Under the pieces are notes generated by a model. That model had not been told where the DNA came from, ran no database searches, and saw nothing but the letters and a program-made list of their open reading frames with translations. This document shows positions 23,039-35,105 of a stretch of 64,000 bases of DNA, one piece after another; the first letter of the stretch is position 1; each line of letters begins with the position of its first letter. The position numbers and the translations under genes were made by a program. Source of the stretch: Hydractinia symbiolongicarpus (taxonomy: Eukaryota; Cnidaria; Hydrozoa; Anthoathecata; Hydractiniidae); contig NC_079878.1 in NCBI RefSeq assembly GCF_029227915.1, positions 12,152,001 through 12,216,000 of the forward strand, given 5' to 3'.

Positions 23039-24230
23039 GCTACGATATTGAAATTTACTGTAGAGAGAAGAAAATAAAGTGTTGTTTCAATGTGTTTTCG
23101 TGTTGTTGATTCAACTAACCGCACGGTGTAGCGGACATAACAATAACGTACAAAAGTTAAAGGGTGTCGATTATTTTGTTTGCTAGTTAATTTGGAACGA
23201 GGAAACAAATCCAACGAGAAACCTCAATTTGCTATTTCAAATAAGATGAAACGTCCCTTGTGAGGTCAAAAAAAAAGTTATTGGTTTGATCTAAAAAAAA
23301 TTTCAGTGTTTACGCGAAATCGCAAAAAAAATGTTTGCTTTGGAGACACGTTCAGCGAAGAGAAGAGAGTTTCTTAATAAAGTTATTTAAGGAAAACACC
23401 AAAATATCTGTTTCACAGAGGTGTTCGCTTCAAGGAAGTTCTCTACTGCTTCGCCGACGAGCAACGTAGTGCCGTCAAAAACACTTGTTTGCTATTTTGT
23501 GCAGCAGCCTTCATTCAAGATGCCGGTTTTCTGAATCGGATTTAAATTATTATTCTCTTGTAAATCAATACGTTATATGAATGTTTTGAGATTAGGTTCT
23601 TTAGATGAGGAAGTATGTTTTTAAGTGCGACAGATTTTGTGCATGAAATTAAATCATAAAGTAGATTATTTGAGAAAAAAACAAAGTAGCGATGTCCGAG
23701 ATAGGTACGACGGTTAATCTGAGGACTGGAATTATAGGACGAACAAACCCGTGGACTATATACTACAAAATAGTTTAAGATATCTCAGTATATTATATGC
23801 AACAAAATTAGTTTTGGCGTATAACATTAATTAAATCTCAGTCCTAGTGAGTTTTTTTATATATATAGCTAAGAGACCAGGACGAAAACCGTGATTATAT
23901 TGCGAGTTAATCTTGCGTACAATCTGAATGTAAAAAATGCTGACGAAAAAAAAACAATTATTTTGGACAGCGAAAAAAAAAATTGCTTTGTGATTTTAAT
24001 TTACAAATTATCTATAGTTTTTTATGAATTTTTCTGCTTTCTTAACGTTTTTTTAAGTCAGTAAACGGATACGTTTTTACTACCTGTTTAGATATCTCGT
24101 TCTTACAGTCGCAAAAAAGAGCTATTATCAGCAGAATGTTTTTTCATGCAACCTTCTAAAACAACTTCTTACAGTAGAACCTCTTCAAAGCTGACTGCAT
24201 AAACATTTACTAGGGCCAGAGAGTTGGAGG

Positions 24231-24346
24231 CAATCTCATCCCCAGGGCATCTTGTATCTTTTCTAACATCAAACGACAAGAAGAACATGTTCGTCTCGCC
24301 GTCCCGAGATAAAAACAGAGACAACAGGCGCTGGAAACGAGGTTGG
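24231..24346. repeat. Foldback repeat, CCCAGGGC family
   Basis: Begins caatctcatccccagggc and ends, inverted, ctggaaacgaggttg; a diverged copy of the family best seen at 34157-34225. Confidence 0.6.
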
Positions 24347-25005
24347 GGTGGAGGCTAAATTCTCTCCTTCCCCTCGGGCATTTTTTTAATAACATTTTGA
24401 AGCATACAGTATTAAGGGTTAAATTTAGTGACTTTTTATCATTTTTAAAAAACAAATTTGTTATGACGTCACACGGAGACTCGTAAGGTGTTAAGTTAAA
24501 ATAAATCAATCAAATAATTTTACCATCTAGATCGTTCGCAATTCTGTATGCCAAAGTTTATGATTCACTGTTTAGTCGTTTTAAGTTTCGACAATATATT
24601 ATGCTGTTTGCACCGAATTTCTTTTTATCCCAAATGTCTTTCTTTCCTCGTCACGTTTGTAGGCTCTTTAAAGTCCCCCAAATATCCGGTCTTTTGGAGA
24701 GGGTTTTTGATGTTAAATTTGAACATATTATCACATTTAATAAAGACAGCTTTTTTGAGCTTTACGACTCCTAGAAGATGGATTAAAAGTCCCTTGTAGT
24801 TATTGCTTGACGAATGAAAAAAAGACAAAAACTGTATTCCTAAAGATCATAAAGGGAAAATTTATTTAATTTTATAAAAAAAGGATTGATGATGTCAGAT
24901 TTAGGAGGCCAATTTTTATCCGAAATATGGCATAAAAAACGGGCGAAAAGTCTATTTATTTTATAGAGGTTTTAAAATAAAAGTTTTGAAGATCTTAATA
25001 TTTCC

Positions 25006-25154
25006 CAACCTCGTTTCCAGGGAATTTTGCGTTGTTGAAATGAAGTTGAACGGCTCAGGGGCCAGAGGACCCCTGGGAACGAGGTTTCTATTTTATACCG
25101 CGACGACGAGACACGGTATACAAAAGAGACAAAGAACACTGGAACAGAGGTTGG
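25006..25154. repeat. Foldback repeat, CCCAGGGC family, possibly two copies
   Basis: caacctcgtttccagggaa (25006) pairs with cccctgggaacgaggttt (near 25070-25086). A further inverse end, ggaacagaggttg, lies at 25154. Confidence 0.65.
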
Positions 25155-25429
25155 CTTCAATTTAATCCGTATCTTAGGTTCTGTTTACATTGGACGTAAA
25201 CAGACAATCTTGTTAACAACTCTTGCACAATTGCACAAAATCTGATAACTCAACCTAAAACAGGCTATGGTAATCAAATCATATTAATAACGGATTCATA
25301 CACAGTCAATTAGTGTTGTAACGGGTAATTTAAACAACTTTGAACAAGATCGTGCGAATGCCAGTATAATCTTCTTTGCGCCAGCTCTGTTATAAATACA
25401 TTGACGCTTGCATTATCGTTCCCTTCTAG

Positions 25430-25683
25430 ACAGAATACTGGAAAAGAAAAAACATGCTTTCCATCTGGATGGGAAATTAAAGCAGGCAGCAGCTTGTTTG
25501 ATTGTTGTTTTTTTGTGTCTATGCGTGTTATTTATTGCATTTGTTTTTTGTTCTATGTTTTACAAGCTTATTATGTTACCATTTACTTTTGAACTGGAGC
25601 AGATAAGTATAGATGAAAAGGGAAATTTGCGTTCTGGAATTTTTAAATGTTTTCCAATGCGGCTTGTAAATTCTGTTTCTACT
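25430..25683 (+). CDS. Candidate exon of an unidentified single-pass membrane protein
   Basis: The exon starts after an acceptor (cgttcccttctag, ending 25429), stays open for about 84 codons and ends at a strong donor (gtaagtg at 25684). The frame has a basic stretch (EKKKHAFHLDGKLK), one strongly hydrophobic segment (AAACLIVVFLCLCVLFIAF onwards) and a mixed tail (FELEQISIDEKGNLRSGIF). That resembles a cytosol-membrane-outside layout. I found no partner exons and do not recognise the family. A TATA-like TATAAATA at 25391 sits just upstream, so the boundaries may be wrong. Confidence 0.28.
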
Positions 25684-25978
25684 GTAAGTGTTGGCTGCTA
25701 CGTTATAACGTGTTATTTTGTAAACGAATAAGTATGCGATATTGGTGCGTTGATGATGTAAAAGACATTATGGTTTTATATAGAGAAATTATAAAGCAAT
25801 GGCTGCTTCTCGCACGTGTTTTTTTAATTTCCTTTTCTTAACTATTTTTACATAAAAAACAGGAAATTTAGATCCAAAGTTGTAGCTTTTGTGAGTTTTG
25901 TGACAAAAAATACATAAAGAAAGAAGTTTTGAATCTGCGAGGAAGAGCACTAATTATTCTAGACGAGTGAAAATTTCC

Positions 25979-26066
25979 CAACCTCGCTCCCAGGGCCTCT
26001 TCTCTCTTTGCATGCTTAACGCTGTCATGTATTAAAAAGAGACACGGAGGACTGAGCACGAGGTTG
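25979..26066. repeat. Foldback repeat, CCCAGGGC family
   Basis: Starts caacctcgctcccagggc and ends inverted with gcacgaggttg. Confidence 0.7.
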
Positions 26067-26650
26067 AGAATACCAGCATTATGAATAACACAGAAGTTCA
26101 GGTCAGCATTTTATTTGTTAAAAGTCACATGCATGGTTTCGTGTTACTTTGCGTCTACACGCGAAAAACCGTTAAGTTGTTTTGAAAACAAATAGTTTTG
26201 CAATTCTCCTACACAATTTATGGAGGTTCGTATTGCGAGGATGTCTGCTTTGCAAGGAATATTTAGTTCTACGACAAACTCTGTAAATAAGTTATATTTT
26301 TGGATTCTTACTGCTGTGGAATTAGAGTTGAAACATATTACATACTCAAACCCTCTTAAATGTGTGTATATTCTGCACGTTTAAAGAGTTGTTCTTGTAA
26401 ACTTTCTACAGTTTTTTAAAGGGCGTGTCTCTTATGCATTTGTTTAAAAAAATACCAGAGACATGGTAGTCTAAATTGGTGCTACTACAGTTGATATGCT
26501 GATATTTTTAACAATCATTATTTAGATTTCTGTCGGAGCTTATACTATTACAATCTCGAACCCAGGATCTGTATCTTTTTTAGATATGAGGATGAAAAGC
26601 ATTTCACAAAAAGCTACAGGCCCTGGGTTTGAGGTTGATGTGGTTGCATT

Positions 26651-26987
26651 AGGGGCCATTTTATAATTACGTAACGCCTGAGGGGTGTGGGTATGATAAT
26701 TTTTGTTATTTTTGTGTATGGTCTACACATGTCATTTTGTATGCAAAATAAATGGCTCTGTTATATCTTTTTTCATATTAAAGCACTAATTTGGCTGATT
26801 AAGTTTTACATAAAGGTTTTTGATACTATAGGAAATGAATAGATAAGGCCTGAAGATTCGAAATATTATGTAACAAAGTAGGTTGGGGGTGGGGGGGGGG
26901 TGGATGATACTAGATTAGTTACGATGGGGTGGGTGGGTGTGAAAAATTGGCAAATTTAGTTGTTACGTAATTTTTGAATGGTCCCTT
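26651..26987. mobile_element. MITE with ATTACGTAAC inverted ends, 337 bp
   Basis: The left end AGGGGCCATTTTATAATTAC, continuing GTAACG, faces GTTACGTAATTTTTGAATGG, continuing TCCCTT, at the right. The interior holds a G-run near 26890. No target duplication is clear and no coding is seen. Confidence 0.7.
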
Positions 26988-27753
26988 AGATTTCAACCTT
27001 ATTTCAATGCATTATACTTTCTTTTCTTGAAACAGCTCATCCTAATAAAAAAAGAAGGGTCGTGTGCTTAAAAATTGTTTATATTATTTAGTCATAAAAC
27101 AACGTTGACGAAATTTTAGGCTATGCAACCAACCAATTAAAAATCTAGGTTTTTTGAGTTCTATGCACGAGGTTTGCGAGTAATACACAAGTCATCTTTT
27201 CTACTACCATAGCAGAGAAAATGTAATTCTGGGTCAACGAATTTGTGAATTTCGTGAGGAAGTATTTTTTGAATATAGATCTATTAAATCTTTGTGTATC
27301 TACTGTTAGTTAGATAGCATTATTACATATTTTTAATCTTGTAACAATTAAATTTATTGAATTTAATACTGTACTAACACTTTACTACTGTATATACCTT
27401 TGTTTACGAAAAATATCTATCTATATCTATATACTATGATATTGCTCTCTTGTAGGACTTATCCATAAACCATCAATTAAAAAAATTGATTAAAAGCTAT
27501 TCATTGGAATTTACAATAGATTTTTTTAATCAGAAAATATAAATAAATTAATTTTAATTAATTTTTCTTTCATATGTAATTTGTCTGGTTACATTAATCA
27601 TGATAACTGGGATGTTTTCGCAACTTTCAATTTTCATTGATAAACCAATATAAATTGTTTATATTTGTATAATTGCATAAATATCTTATAAAGAGTGCCG
27701 ACAGATTTCAAAGTTCAAAGGTTAAACTTTACAGAACATCATAGCAACTACAG

Positions 27754-27996
27754 ATGACTCGCAATCCTACAACATTTTTAAACGGAAAGCTGGATTTTGA
27801 GAGTTGTCCCCGGGACGAAGGGTGGGATCTTGAGGATTTCCCCGCGATGGAGGGCTGGACTTTGAGGAATATCCCCGCGACGGAGGGTCGGATTTCACAG
27901 TTTGTTCCTGCAAGAAATTATATTATGAATGCTATTACCGCAAAAGACATGCTTACTACAAAGTTACACCAATTCTGTTGTGACAGTGGTTTTTGA
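27754..27996 (+). other. Short ORF with three 33-bp (11-codon) repeats
   Basis: An ATG-started 80-codon frame contains PRDEGWDLEDF, PAMEGWTLRNI and PATEGRISQFV from repeats beginning at 27808, 27840 and 27873. The repeat spacing keeps the frame approximately. The patch is richer in G and C than its surroundings. I do not know whether it is translated; it may be a minisatellite. Confidence 0.3.
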
Positions 27997-28550
27997 ATCA
28001 TAGATTAATTCTTGCTCAAGGTTGTAGCAACGCAACATTTTTTTAAAAAAGGATTAAAGGTGTTAATAATAGACGTTTTAAGATGAAAATTTTGTCCTAA
28101 TTTTTCGAAAATAGGATTGTTAAAAATCGATACAATATTATTAAAATAGATAAAAATTAGGTATTTGAAAGGGACCACTATACGTCTTGGAAGCCACCAA
28201 GATTACAGCAAAAACAAATTTCGTAACTCTTCAACACAGCACGTGTCTGCAAATTAAACCGTGACTCGCATATTCCCTGATAGAAAAGTTTTATTGGACC
28301 TTAGAATTTACATTTCTATACTAACAATTACCGTATTACGTCTTGTGTGTGTGTATGTGAGTAAAAAAAGCTTCCTAAGGAAGACACATGAATAAGCAAA
28401 TGCGATATAATTTTGTCCACTTTGTTGCGACGGGTGAATTCTCGCGGAATTAAAGGACAGGCGGTACAGTGCATTCTTTCACTTGTTAACGTACAGTTAC
28501 TATATATTCTTTGTTTATTATTTATCAAACAACAAGAAGAACTAAACGTC

Positions 28551-29833
28551 ATGTCGAAGAAATATGTTTTGAATTACTTTCCAAGTGGAGGTCGTGCAGA
28601 GTTGGCAAGATTTTTATTCCTGGTAGCAGGTGTGGAATTCACCGACAACCACATTTCGAAAGAAGAATGGCCTAAAGTAAAGAACGATAGTAAGTGTGAC
28701 ACTTGATCTTTTTTCTCAACCACGCCGATCCGTGACATAGTAAGTGTGACACTTGATCTTTTTTCTTAACCACACTGATCCGTGACATAGTTTTTGTCAC
28801 TTTTCTTTTTTTTTTAGCTAAAAAATTTCCGTTGAATCAATTACCAACACTCGAGGTTGACGGTCGCGTGATTTGTCAATCCAAGGCTATTTACAGATAT
28901 TTAGCAAGCGAGTTCAACTTATACGGAGCCAATAACGATGAAGCAAGTATCATTGATCAGGTCGGAGCAACTCTGTTTGAATTTGTAGAACAACTTGCGA
29001 AAATTCATTTTAACCCAGCTCTATCAGAGGACGAAAAGGTACTTAAAATTTGGATTTTTACTTTTTTTCCTCTTTGTAGCTTATAAATAGCACAAAATTC
29101 TGAAATTATCTATTTTTGTTATTTGCCATTAGCCCTTATATTAATTTGACTGTCAACGTTAGAAAAATATTGATTATGCTCGGCGTAAAATTGAATTAGG
29201 TAACTCAGGGTCGGCAGTCTGTTTTAAAAGTGGAGGTAATGTAATATGAGAGTATATCAATGGTTTTGAAAATCACAATTTTTTATTTAGAAATCGCAGA
29301 TACTTGAAGTATACGCCAAGGACTCAACCAAAAGATATTTCGACTACTTATCAGAAATATTTAAAGCTAATGGAACTGGCTATTTTGTTGGAGACAAGGT
29401 AAGGTGTAAAATAGCAAAGTTTATTTTAGTGAATAATTTCGCGTTACATTTTTTCTCTTTCGTCTTTCACACGTGGAAACATTTGTCAACTGTCACGGTG
29501 TTAGCTTTGAACTCACAGGTGGTCAAAAGACAAGAAAGGATTTAGCCTGAGAACGGCCTTACGTGGTTATTTCAAATATTTTTTAGTAGCCTAATTCATT
29601 TTCTGATTTTAAAAAAATGTTAAGAATCTTCAAGGAAAGAACATTTAATAATGCGCAAATTTTATTTTCAGATTACTTTGGCTGATATTGTCTTCTTTTC
29701 CATCGGCGGTTTGGTTCTCAAATTTAACCCAACATTTTTGGAACCTTACCCAGAATTAACTGGGTTGGTAGAGAAAGTAAAATCAATTGAGAGCGTCAAG
29801 AAGCATTTAGAAACAAAAAAGTACGACATGTAA
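28551..29833 (+). CDS. Sigma-class glutathione S-transferase, four exons, 209 aa
   Basis: Cytosolic enzyme that conjugates glutathione; sigma-class members can also act as prostaglandin D synthases. Exons: 28551-28689, 28818-29038, 29291-29398 and 29672-29833, all GT-AG with frame kept. The N-terminal thioredoxin-like domain has VLNYF with the probable catalytic Tyr9, GGRAELARF, the cis-Pro motif QLPTLEVDG (Pro56) and the glutathione-binding QSKAIYRYLA (Gln67, Ser68). The helical C-terminal domain has GYFVGDKITLADIVFFSIG (Asp161 in the capping box). The length is normal for the class. ATG at 28551 is chosen because the frame upstream does not resemble GST. Sequence just past the first donor is duplicated in intron 1. 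Confidence 0.95.
28690..28793 (+). repeat. Tandem 50-bp duplication carrying a second splice donor
   Basis: The 50 bases from 28690 (gtaagtgtgacacttgatct onwards) are repeated from 28740 with few changes, then a partial third begins at 28784. Each full unit starts with gtaagtg after a TA, so the donor of GST exon 1 has a nearby twin. Confidence 0.9.
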
Positions 29834-32738
29834 AAAAACATTTGTAATTTACAAAAGTAAATATTTCAATATTATTTCGTATTGAGAACTTCGACTGTAC
29901 CCTCTACCCTGCCCCGCCAAGCGCCTACCCCTACTCCTACCTGTACCCCTACCCAACCCAACCTTTTAGCCCATCGTCGTGGATAGCTCTAAGATTTATT
30001 TTTATTCTCTCTTTAACAATGTTTAAAGCTAAAATGTCACATTTAAACTTAAAGACGAACCTAAAGGCTTGTCCGCCTTATTCTTGGGCGCGGTTACCCT
30101 ATAATTTCATTGTTTTTTACGATTTCCTTTGCACATAACTTGATGTATGTAAAAAGACCAAATCAAACATCTGCTGAAGGCACACAAGTTTGAGTATATG
30201 GATTTCTCATTCTCTTTCAAGTGCTCTTTGAGATTAAAAGTAGTTTAACTCAAGAGCTCAGGGGTCGAGAATGTTTATTATCAAAAATGGTAGCTCATAA
30301 AGTGCTTAACACATTTTGACTTAGCTGTCTACAATGAAATTAAATCTTCAGTTTCAATCTAAAACTTAATCTCAGCAATTCCGGTAATGAGATTAGCATC
30401 ACAGACGGTGGCAGTAAAAAACAACCAGTTTCAACCAAAGAAAAACACACCGCATGTCACCATAACAGGATACAACCATGGCAACGTTGATTTCACCAGA
30501 AGTCGACTACAAGTCATCTTGTCAACAGCAATTACTCTGCCAATAATCCTGACCTTAAAAAATAACAAAATTAACTATTCTTTGTTCTACTTCAGATTGT
30601 GATATCAGAGAAACTGCTTTCGTTGGGCCGTATTTTTACCGTAGAAGACAGGGACAGTACCGTATGTAACAGTAGGAGTATCGGTGCTCTCCATAAACTT
30701 ACCCTCAAAAACAACTTTCTGAAAAAGCACTTGATTATTGAATTAAAGTAATTTAGTGAAGAAGCGGCAATAAATTATTTAAGCAATAATTGTCAAAGGA
30801 TTTAACTTAATTTTCGAAATTTGACAAAATATTGCGTCATTTAGATTTGACGGTTTATCCAAATTGTTAAAATACTTGTAGTAAAGGGAAAATAAAATTG
30901 AGCGTATTCTCCTGCATATGTATTATGAACGCCCTTTCAAATAAACGCCCTTGAATGCTTTACCTCTTAGCAAACATCACGGGTGTTTATTTTAATATAT
31001 TGAATTATAAACAAAGTGGACTGTTCTAATCACTTAAGCGTTGTCAACCGGAAATTACCAGTTAAAAAAAGGAAACATCTGGGATATTGAGAGTAATTTA
31101 ACTGAGTATAGTACACAGTGAGTATTATACACTTCATATATCTCAATTTCAAACTAAGAGCGCTGAAATCCTGTTTTAAGAGTTTATATTCGCTCCCCTT
31201 ATGCTAAATAAAGCCTAGGGTCGAGGAGAATCTAGGGTTATCTTACTCTCACACTTACTCTCCGACTAGAACATTTGATGACTACTGACCAGTGATAGCA
31301 AACACAAAGGTATTCCAGAATGGTAATGATTCAGTACCATCGAGGCAAGGGGTGTTCACCTCCATATGTGGTGCGAATTGACCTCACAGCATTTGATGTC
31401 ATTGTTTAATAATTTTTATGTGTGGTCACATAAAAATAGGGTAATCCATACCTATAACACAAGACATGACACCTTGACATGACACCAGACGTGACACCTT
31501 AACAAGACATCTGAGTGCAAATGATACAGTGTCATTATGACGTCGTACCAAGAAGTTAGTTACTTGAAGAAATGCCGCGTAATTACGAAGGTTGCATCGG
31601 TGTTACATTGAAGATGTCAGCAACATCCTTAGGTCTGAGAGGCTATCGCCAATGCTAGCACTAAAGTTCAACATAATAATTAAAAATTCTAATTTCTTGC
31701 ACAGGGTTATGTCGCCTAGAATTGACTGGTTAATTCGAAATCTTTTGTTAGTTTATTGCAGGAAATGTGTTGCAATTAAAAAATTTGCAACCATCAGGTT
31801 AGAAGTAACGACAACATGTAAACATGCTTGTTTGTTTTCGCTCGACAATTTCCTTGCAGTTTTAAAACAACTTCGGACTTATTTCCCCTTGTTTTGTGCA
31901 GAAAAAGTTAACTGGGAATTAAGTTTACGAAGAAATGACGCCATTACCATATGACCCAGTGTGGTTAAGTTATTAAATAGTGATGCCGACAATGCGATCT
32001 GTTTATAACAGCGTGGTAGACATCACTTCAGTCTGAGCAAGGAAAGAAGAAGAAGCTATACAAAGAGAGCAAAGAGATATAATCAGTAAGTTTTTTTGTC
32101 TTTCCTATGAGCTTTCTTAATTTTGAAGACATCTAACGGTAGGTCGGGTTGTTTCGATTCTATCATGGATCAATTTTACTACCTGAGCAGAGAGCGCTAT
32201 AAGAAACAAGGCCTGTGCGTCTGATAAAGCCCTTGTTTCTTAGGTCATCCCTTAACAGCATCCCTACATACGATACTGAGAAAATGTGTGTTAGATGAAT
32301 TGTGGCAGATTTAAAAGAAGCAGATCTCTTATCTTGACGTGTGTATGTCCACCGATTGTGTGAACTTATCGTGTATTTGATCATCGGAACAAATTTTGCG
32401 TTTGCCCGATCCGAGATAGTATTTCTGATATTTTTTAACGTCCATTTATTTCAATGCCAAAACAAGGGGGTCCAGTCCGGACGTAGTGATTTCGCACACT
32501 TACCGTACGATTTGCCTGCTATTTAGAAATCTGGCATATAAACGGGAGAAATCGGATTTTCGGAAAACTTCAGCGATTTTACTTCATAAAGTATGTAAAA
32601 GCCTGAAAATATGTTAATTAACTTTTATTTATCTATCAGACACTTTAAAGAAAACATGTCAAAACTCCATGTCAAAACATGTCAAAAAAGTAAAATAAAC
32701 AAAGTTTTTAAATTTTGGTGACCCCACAGCTGACTTAA

Positions 32739-32972
32739 GCACAAACTTTCGCGAGCACAAGTTTCGCAAGTTTTGCGATTTTTTGTCATTTTTGCAAAAG
32801 TTTATGCCGCGAAATTTATAAAATCCCGAATTTGCGAAAGTTTTTTCCGCGAAATTATGTAGGAATTGTCTATTCGCGAATTATAAAATGAAATACAGAT
32901 TAGGTTAACTAAAAATGCAAAATTTCGCGATTTTTTTCTCGCAAAACTTTCTGCCCACGAAAGTTGGTGCCC
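32739..32972. mobile_element. MITE with TTAA target site, 234 bp
   Basis: TTAA flanks both ends (32735-32738 and 32973-32976). The inner ends are GCACAAACTTTCGCG and, inverted, GGGCACCAACTTTCGTG. The interior repeats gcgaaattt/aaatttcgc words. TTAA duplication fits piggyBac or Kolobok derivatives; the sequence alone does not decide. Confidence 0.7.
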
Positions 32973-34156
32973 TTAAAGTACCAGTTTTAATTTTATATCA
33001 TCGGGTGGAATTAACAAGAACTCTTTTCCCTTAAAAAATATGCTGACTTTCAGGTTTATCTTAATTCTGTTTGAAGGGTAGGGTGGAGGAAAAGGTTAGA
33101 AACCTTCATTTTCTTTTTCTTGGTAACATTTCAGATTATGATCCCTATATATTATTCCATTTATTATTTCGTATTTTTGCTAACGTCAGCAACTAAACAC
33201 GTGACCAAAAATGAAAACGAGGCTGCCATCATTGTTACCTCTAATGAGTGTTATATCGTAGTTCAGGTACAAGGGTATATCATTTTTACCTCTTCCTTAA
33301 TCTTGCTCAGAGTCTTTCGTACCAACCCGAAGAGAGCTCTGGGAACGAGATGGATTTCAAATGCCACCTCTGAGCATCCAGGAAGTGAAAGCTTACCAAG
33401 TGTTTTTGAGGTTAACCACACTAGAAGCTGATAGCTTTTTGGTTTTTAATTGGATATGCATTTTTGTTTTATTCAGGAAAAACACGCCTTGATTCAAACA
33501 ATCCCTGGAAACAAGGTATTTTGTATTGCATTCACGGTAGAAACACACGCACCTTATCTCTATTACGAAACCATTACTCTATTTAGAAACCAGGGATGGA
33601 TTACTAAATCGAAGAGAGAATTAACCCCCGTTTAAGTAAATTTTATTACTTCATGTTAACAAGCGCACAAAGATGCACGAAATACCAATAAGGGAAATAT
33701 GTACAACAGGCGATCATTCATGAGATGTTCCACAGGCCGACGACTAGTTCAATCAGATATAAAATTAATAATAAGTTTTATCGCATACGAAAACTGTGGG
33801 ACTCGGGATCCTGGGACCCTGGAGGGTGGGACTCGGGACCTTAGACACAAGGCAATTTTTTTCTAGGAAATATTACTAAGATAACAACAAATATCTGGGC
33901 ATAGTTCTCAATAAAATAAAACTTATAATGGGAAATAACTATAAAGGAGGCACTTTTTCCATAAGAACATAAGGCTAAGATTTTGCAACAAGTTAAGAAC
34001 ATAATAAGAACGTATCCAGCCTAAATTTCAACCATGATATTGGTATAATGCGAGTAAACAACTACTAAAAAAAACAAGTATTTCTGAAGTTTTTTTTTTT
34101 TTTGCGACTAGACGTTTTTTATAAGAATTTTAAAAAAAATTAGTAACAGTTTCACT

Positions 34157-34225
34157 ATTCTCGTCCCCAGGGCTCTTGGAGATAAAATTCGCAGTTTTAT
34201 CTCAAAAAGCTCTGGGGACGAGAAT
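34157..34225. repeat. Compact foldback repeat, about 31-bp arms
   Basis: The left arm ATTCTCGTCCCCAGGGCTC and onwards pairs with the right arm ending GGGGACGAGAAT. About 27 of 31 arm positions match, with a 7-base loop. It is the cleanest copy of the CCCAGGGC family in the window. Confidence 0.85.
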
Positions 34226-34312
34226 GCAGTTTTACAACGTCTTTCGTGAGAACACAAATAAGGATATTTGAGGCTGGAAAAGTGACTTTCGTAGCCCAAA
34301 CGGGAGCTGTAT

Positions 34313-34392
34313 ATACACTAGGAACCTCTTCGCTGGACCCTTGTTGATAGCAGTGCCAATAGGAACTAAATAGACTATCCTGGTTAAACAAA
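34313..34392 (+). repeat. SINE 3' fragment
   Basis: ggacccttgttgatagcagt followed by gccaataggaact and tagactatcctgg matches the downstream half of the SINE at 10962-11180 (read on the minus strand). The tRNA-like head is not seen. Confidence 0.65.
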
Positions 34393-34983
34393 TTCGATCA
34401 TATAAAAAATAAGAACATCCAGTCTAAGTTAAAATTTAGACGTTCTTATAAAAAAGGCATCTACTCCATCCACGTAGAAGAATAAAATGAATATACAATT
34501 TAAATGTACTTCATCATAATCACTTTTAGACTTGATTAAAAATTGAAATTGTCAGACAAAATTTTCTCTTGAGGTTTCAACTTAAGGTCAGATCTACCTT
34601 GCGACGGAAAGGCAACACCTGTTAACTAGACAGCAGTACAGAAAAAAATGAAAACAAAAGGAAATTAATTTTTTTGAAACAATCACAGGATGTATGGAGA
34701 GTTTTTTTTTAACAAACAAGAGAAAGAATAATGAGATGAAAGACTTGAAAGAGTTTCTTGACAAACAGGCAGAAAAGAAAAGAATAAACCAATCTTGACT
34801 GATACATTTTTGTTTGGGTGGCTACACTAATCCAGCCTTTTTAATCGCGTTTAAAACTATAGCTAGCTACTAACGCTGACACAAATTTGCTTCCACTACT
34901 AGCTAATTGTTTTTCTTTTAGTGAATATGGAAAGGTTTTCGTCATTATTACCTCCATATAAATTTCTTAAAGCTCTCGTATTA

Positions 34984-35105
34984 CAACCTCGATCCCAGGA
35001 CATGTTGTCTCTTTTTGCATATCGGACAGCGAGCCTTTTTTTTCGTCTGGACCTATCTATAAGTGCAGCGCTGAGGAGAGGCAAAAAGCCATGGAAATCA
35101 GGTTG
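34984..35105. repeat. Foldback repeat, CCCAGG family
   Basis: caacctcgatcccaggac at the left; ggaaatcaggttg at the right. The interior ttgtctctttttgcatatcg is shared in inverse form with 53345-53443. Confidence 0.65.

Larger units (their letters stand above)
22089..28550. other. Repeat-rich spacer between SRP14 and the GST gene
   Basis: It contains the ATT microsatellite, three foldback-family copies, an ACGTAAC-ended MITE, a candidate membrane-protein exon at 25430 and a short GC-richer 33-bp repeat ORF near 27754, each listed separately. I see no gene I can name. Confidence 0.5.

Noticed and set aside
22819-23214. Overlapping ORFs with long poly-Ile and poly-Asn runs on opposite strands
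   Set aside because: They are readings of the (TTA)26 microsatellite; no domain or conservation-like signal lies outside it.
23410-23545. GC-richer patch with an open frame reading FKEVLYCFADEQRSAVKN
   Set aside because: Two frames are open over the same span, no splice signals border it and no family is recognisable.
31592-31954. 120-codon plus-strand ORF
   Set aside because: No recognisable motif, start or splice context; residue composition resembles translated AT-rich noise.
33120-33431. 103-codon plus-strand ORF with a hydrophobic start
   Set aside because: It runs through repeat-like sequence (ctctgggaacgag is a piece of the foldback family) and has no family signature or splice context.
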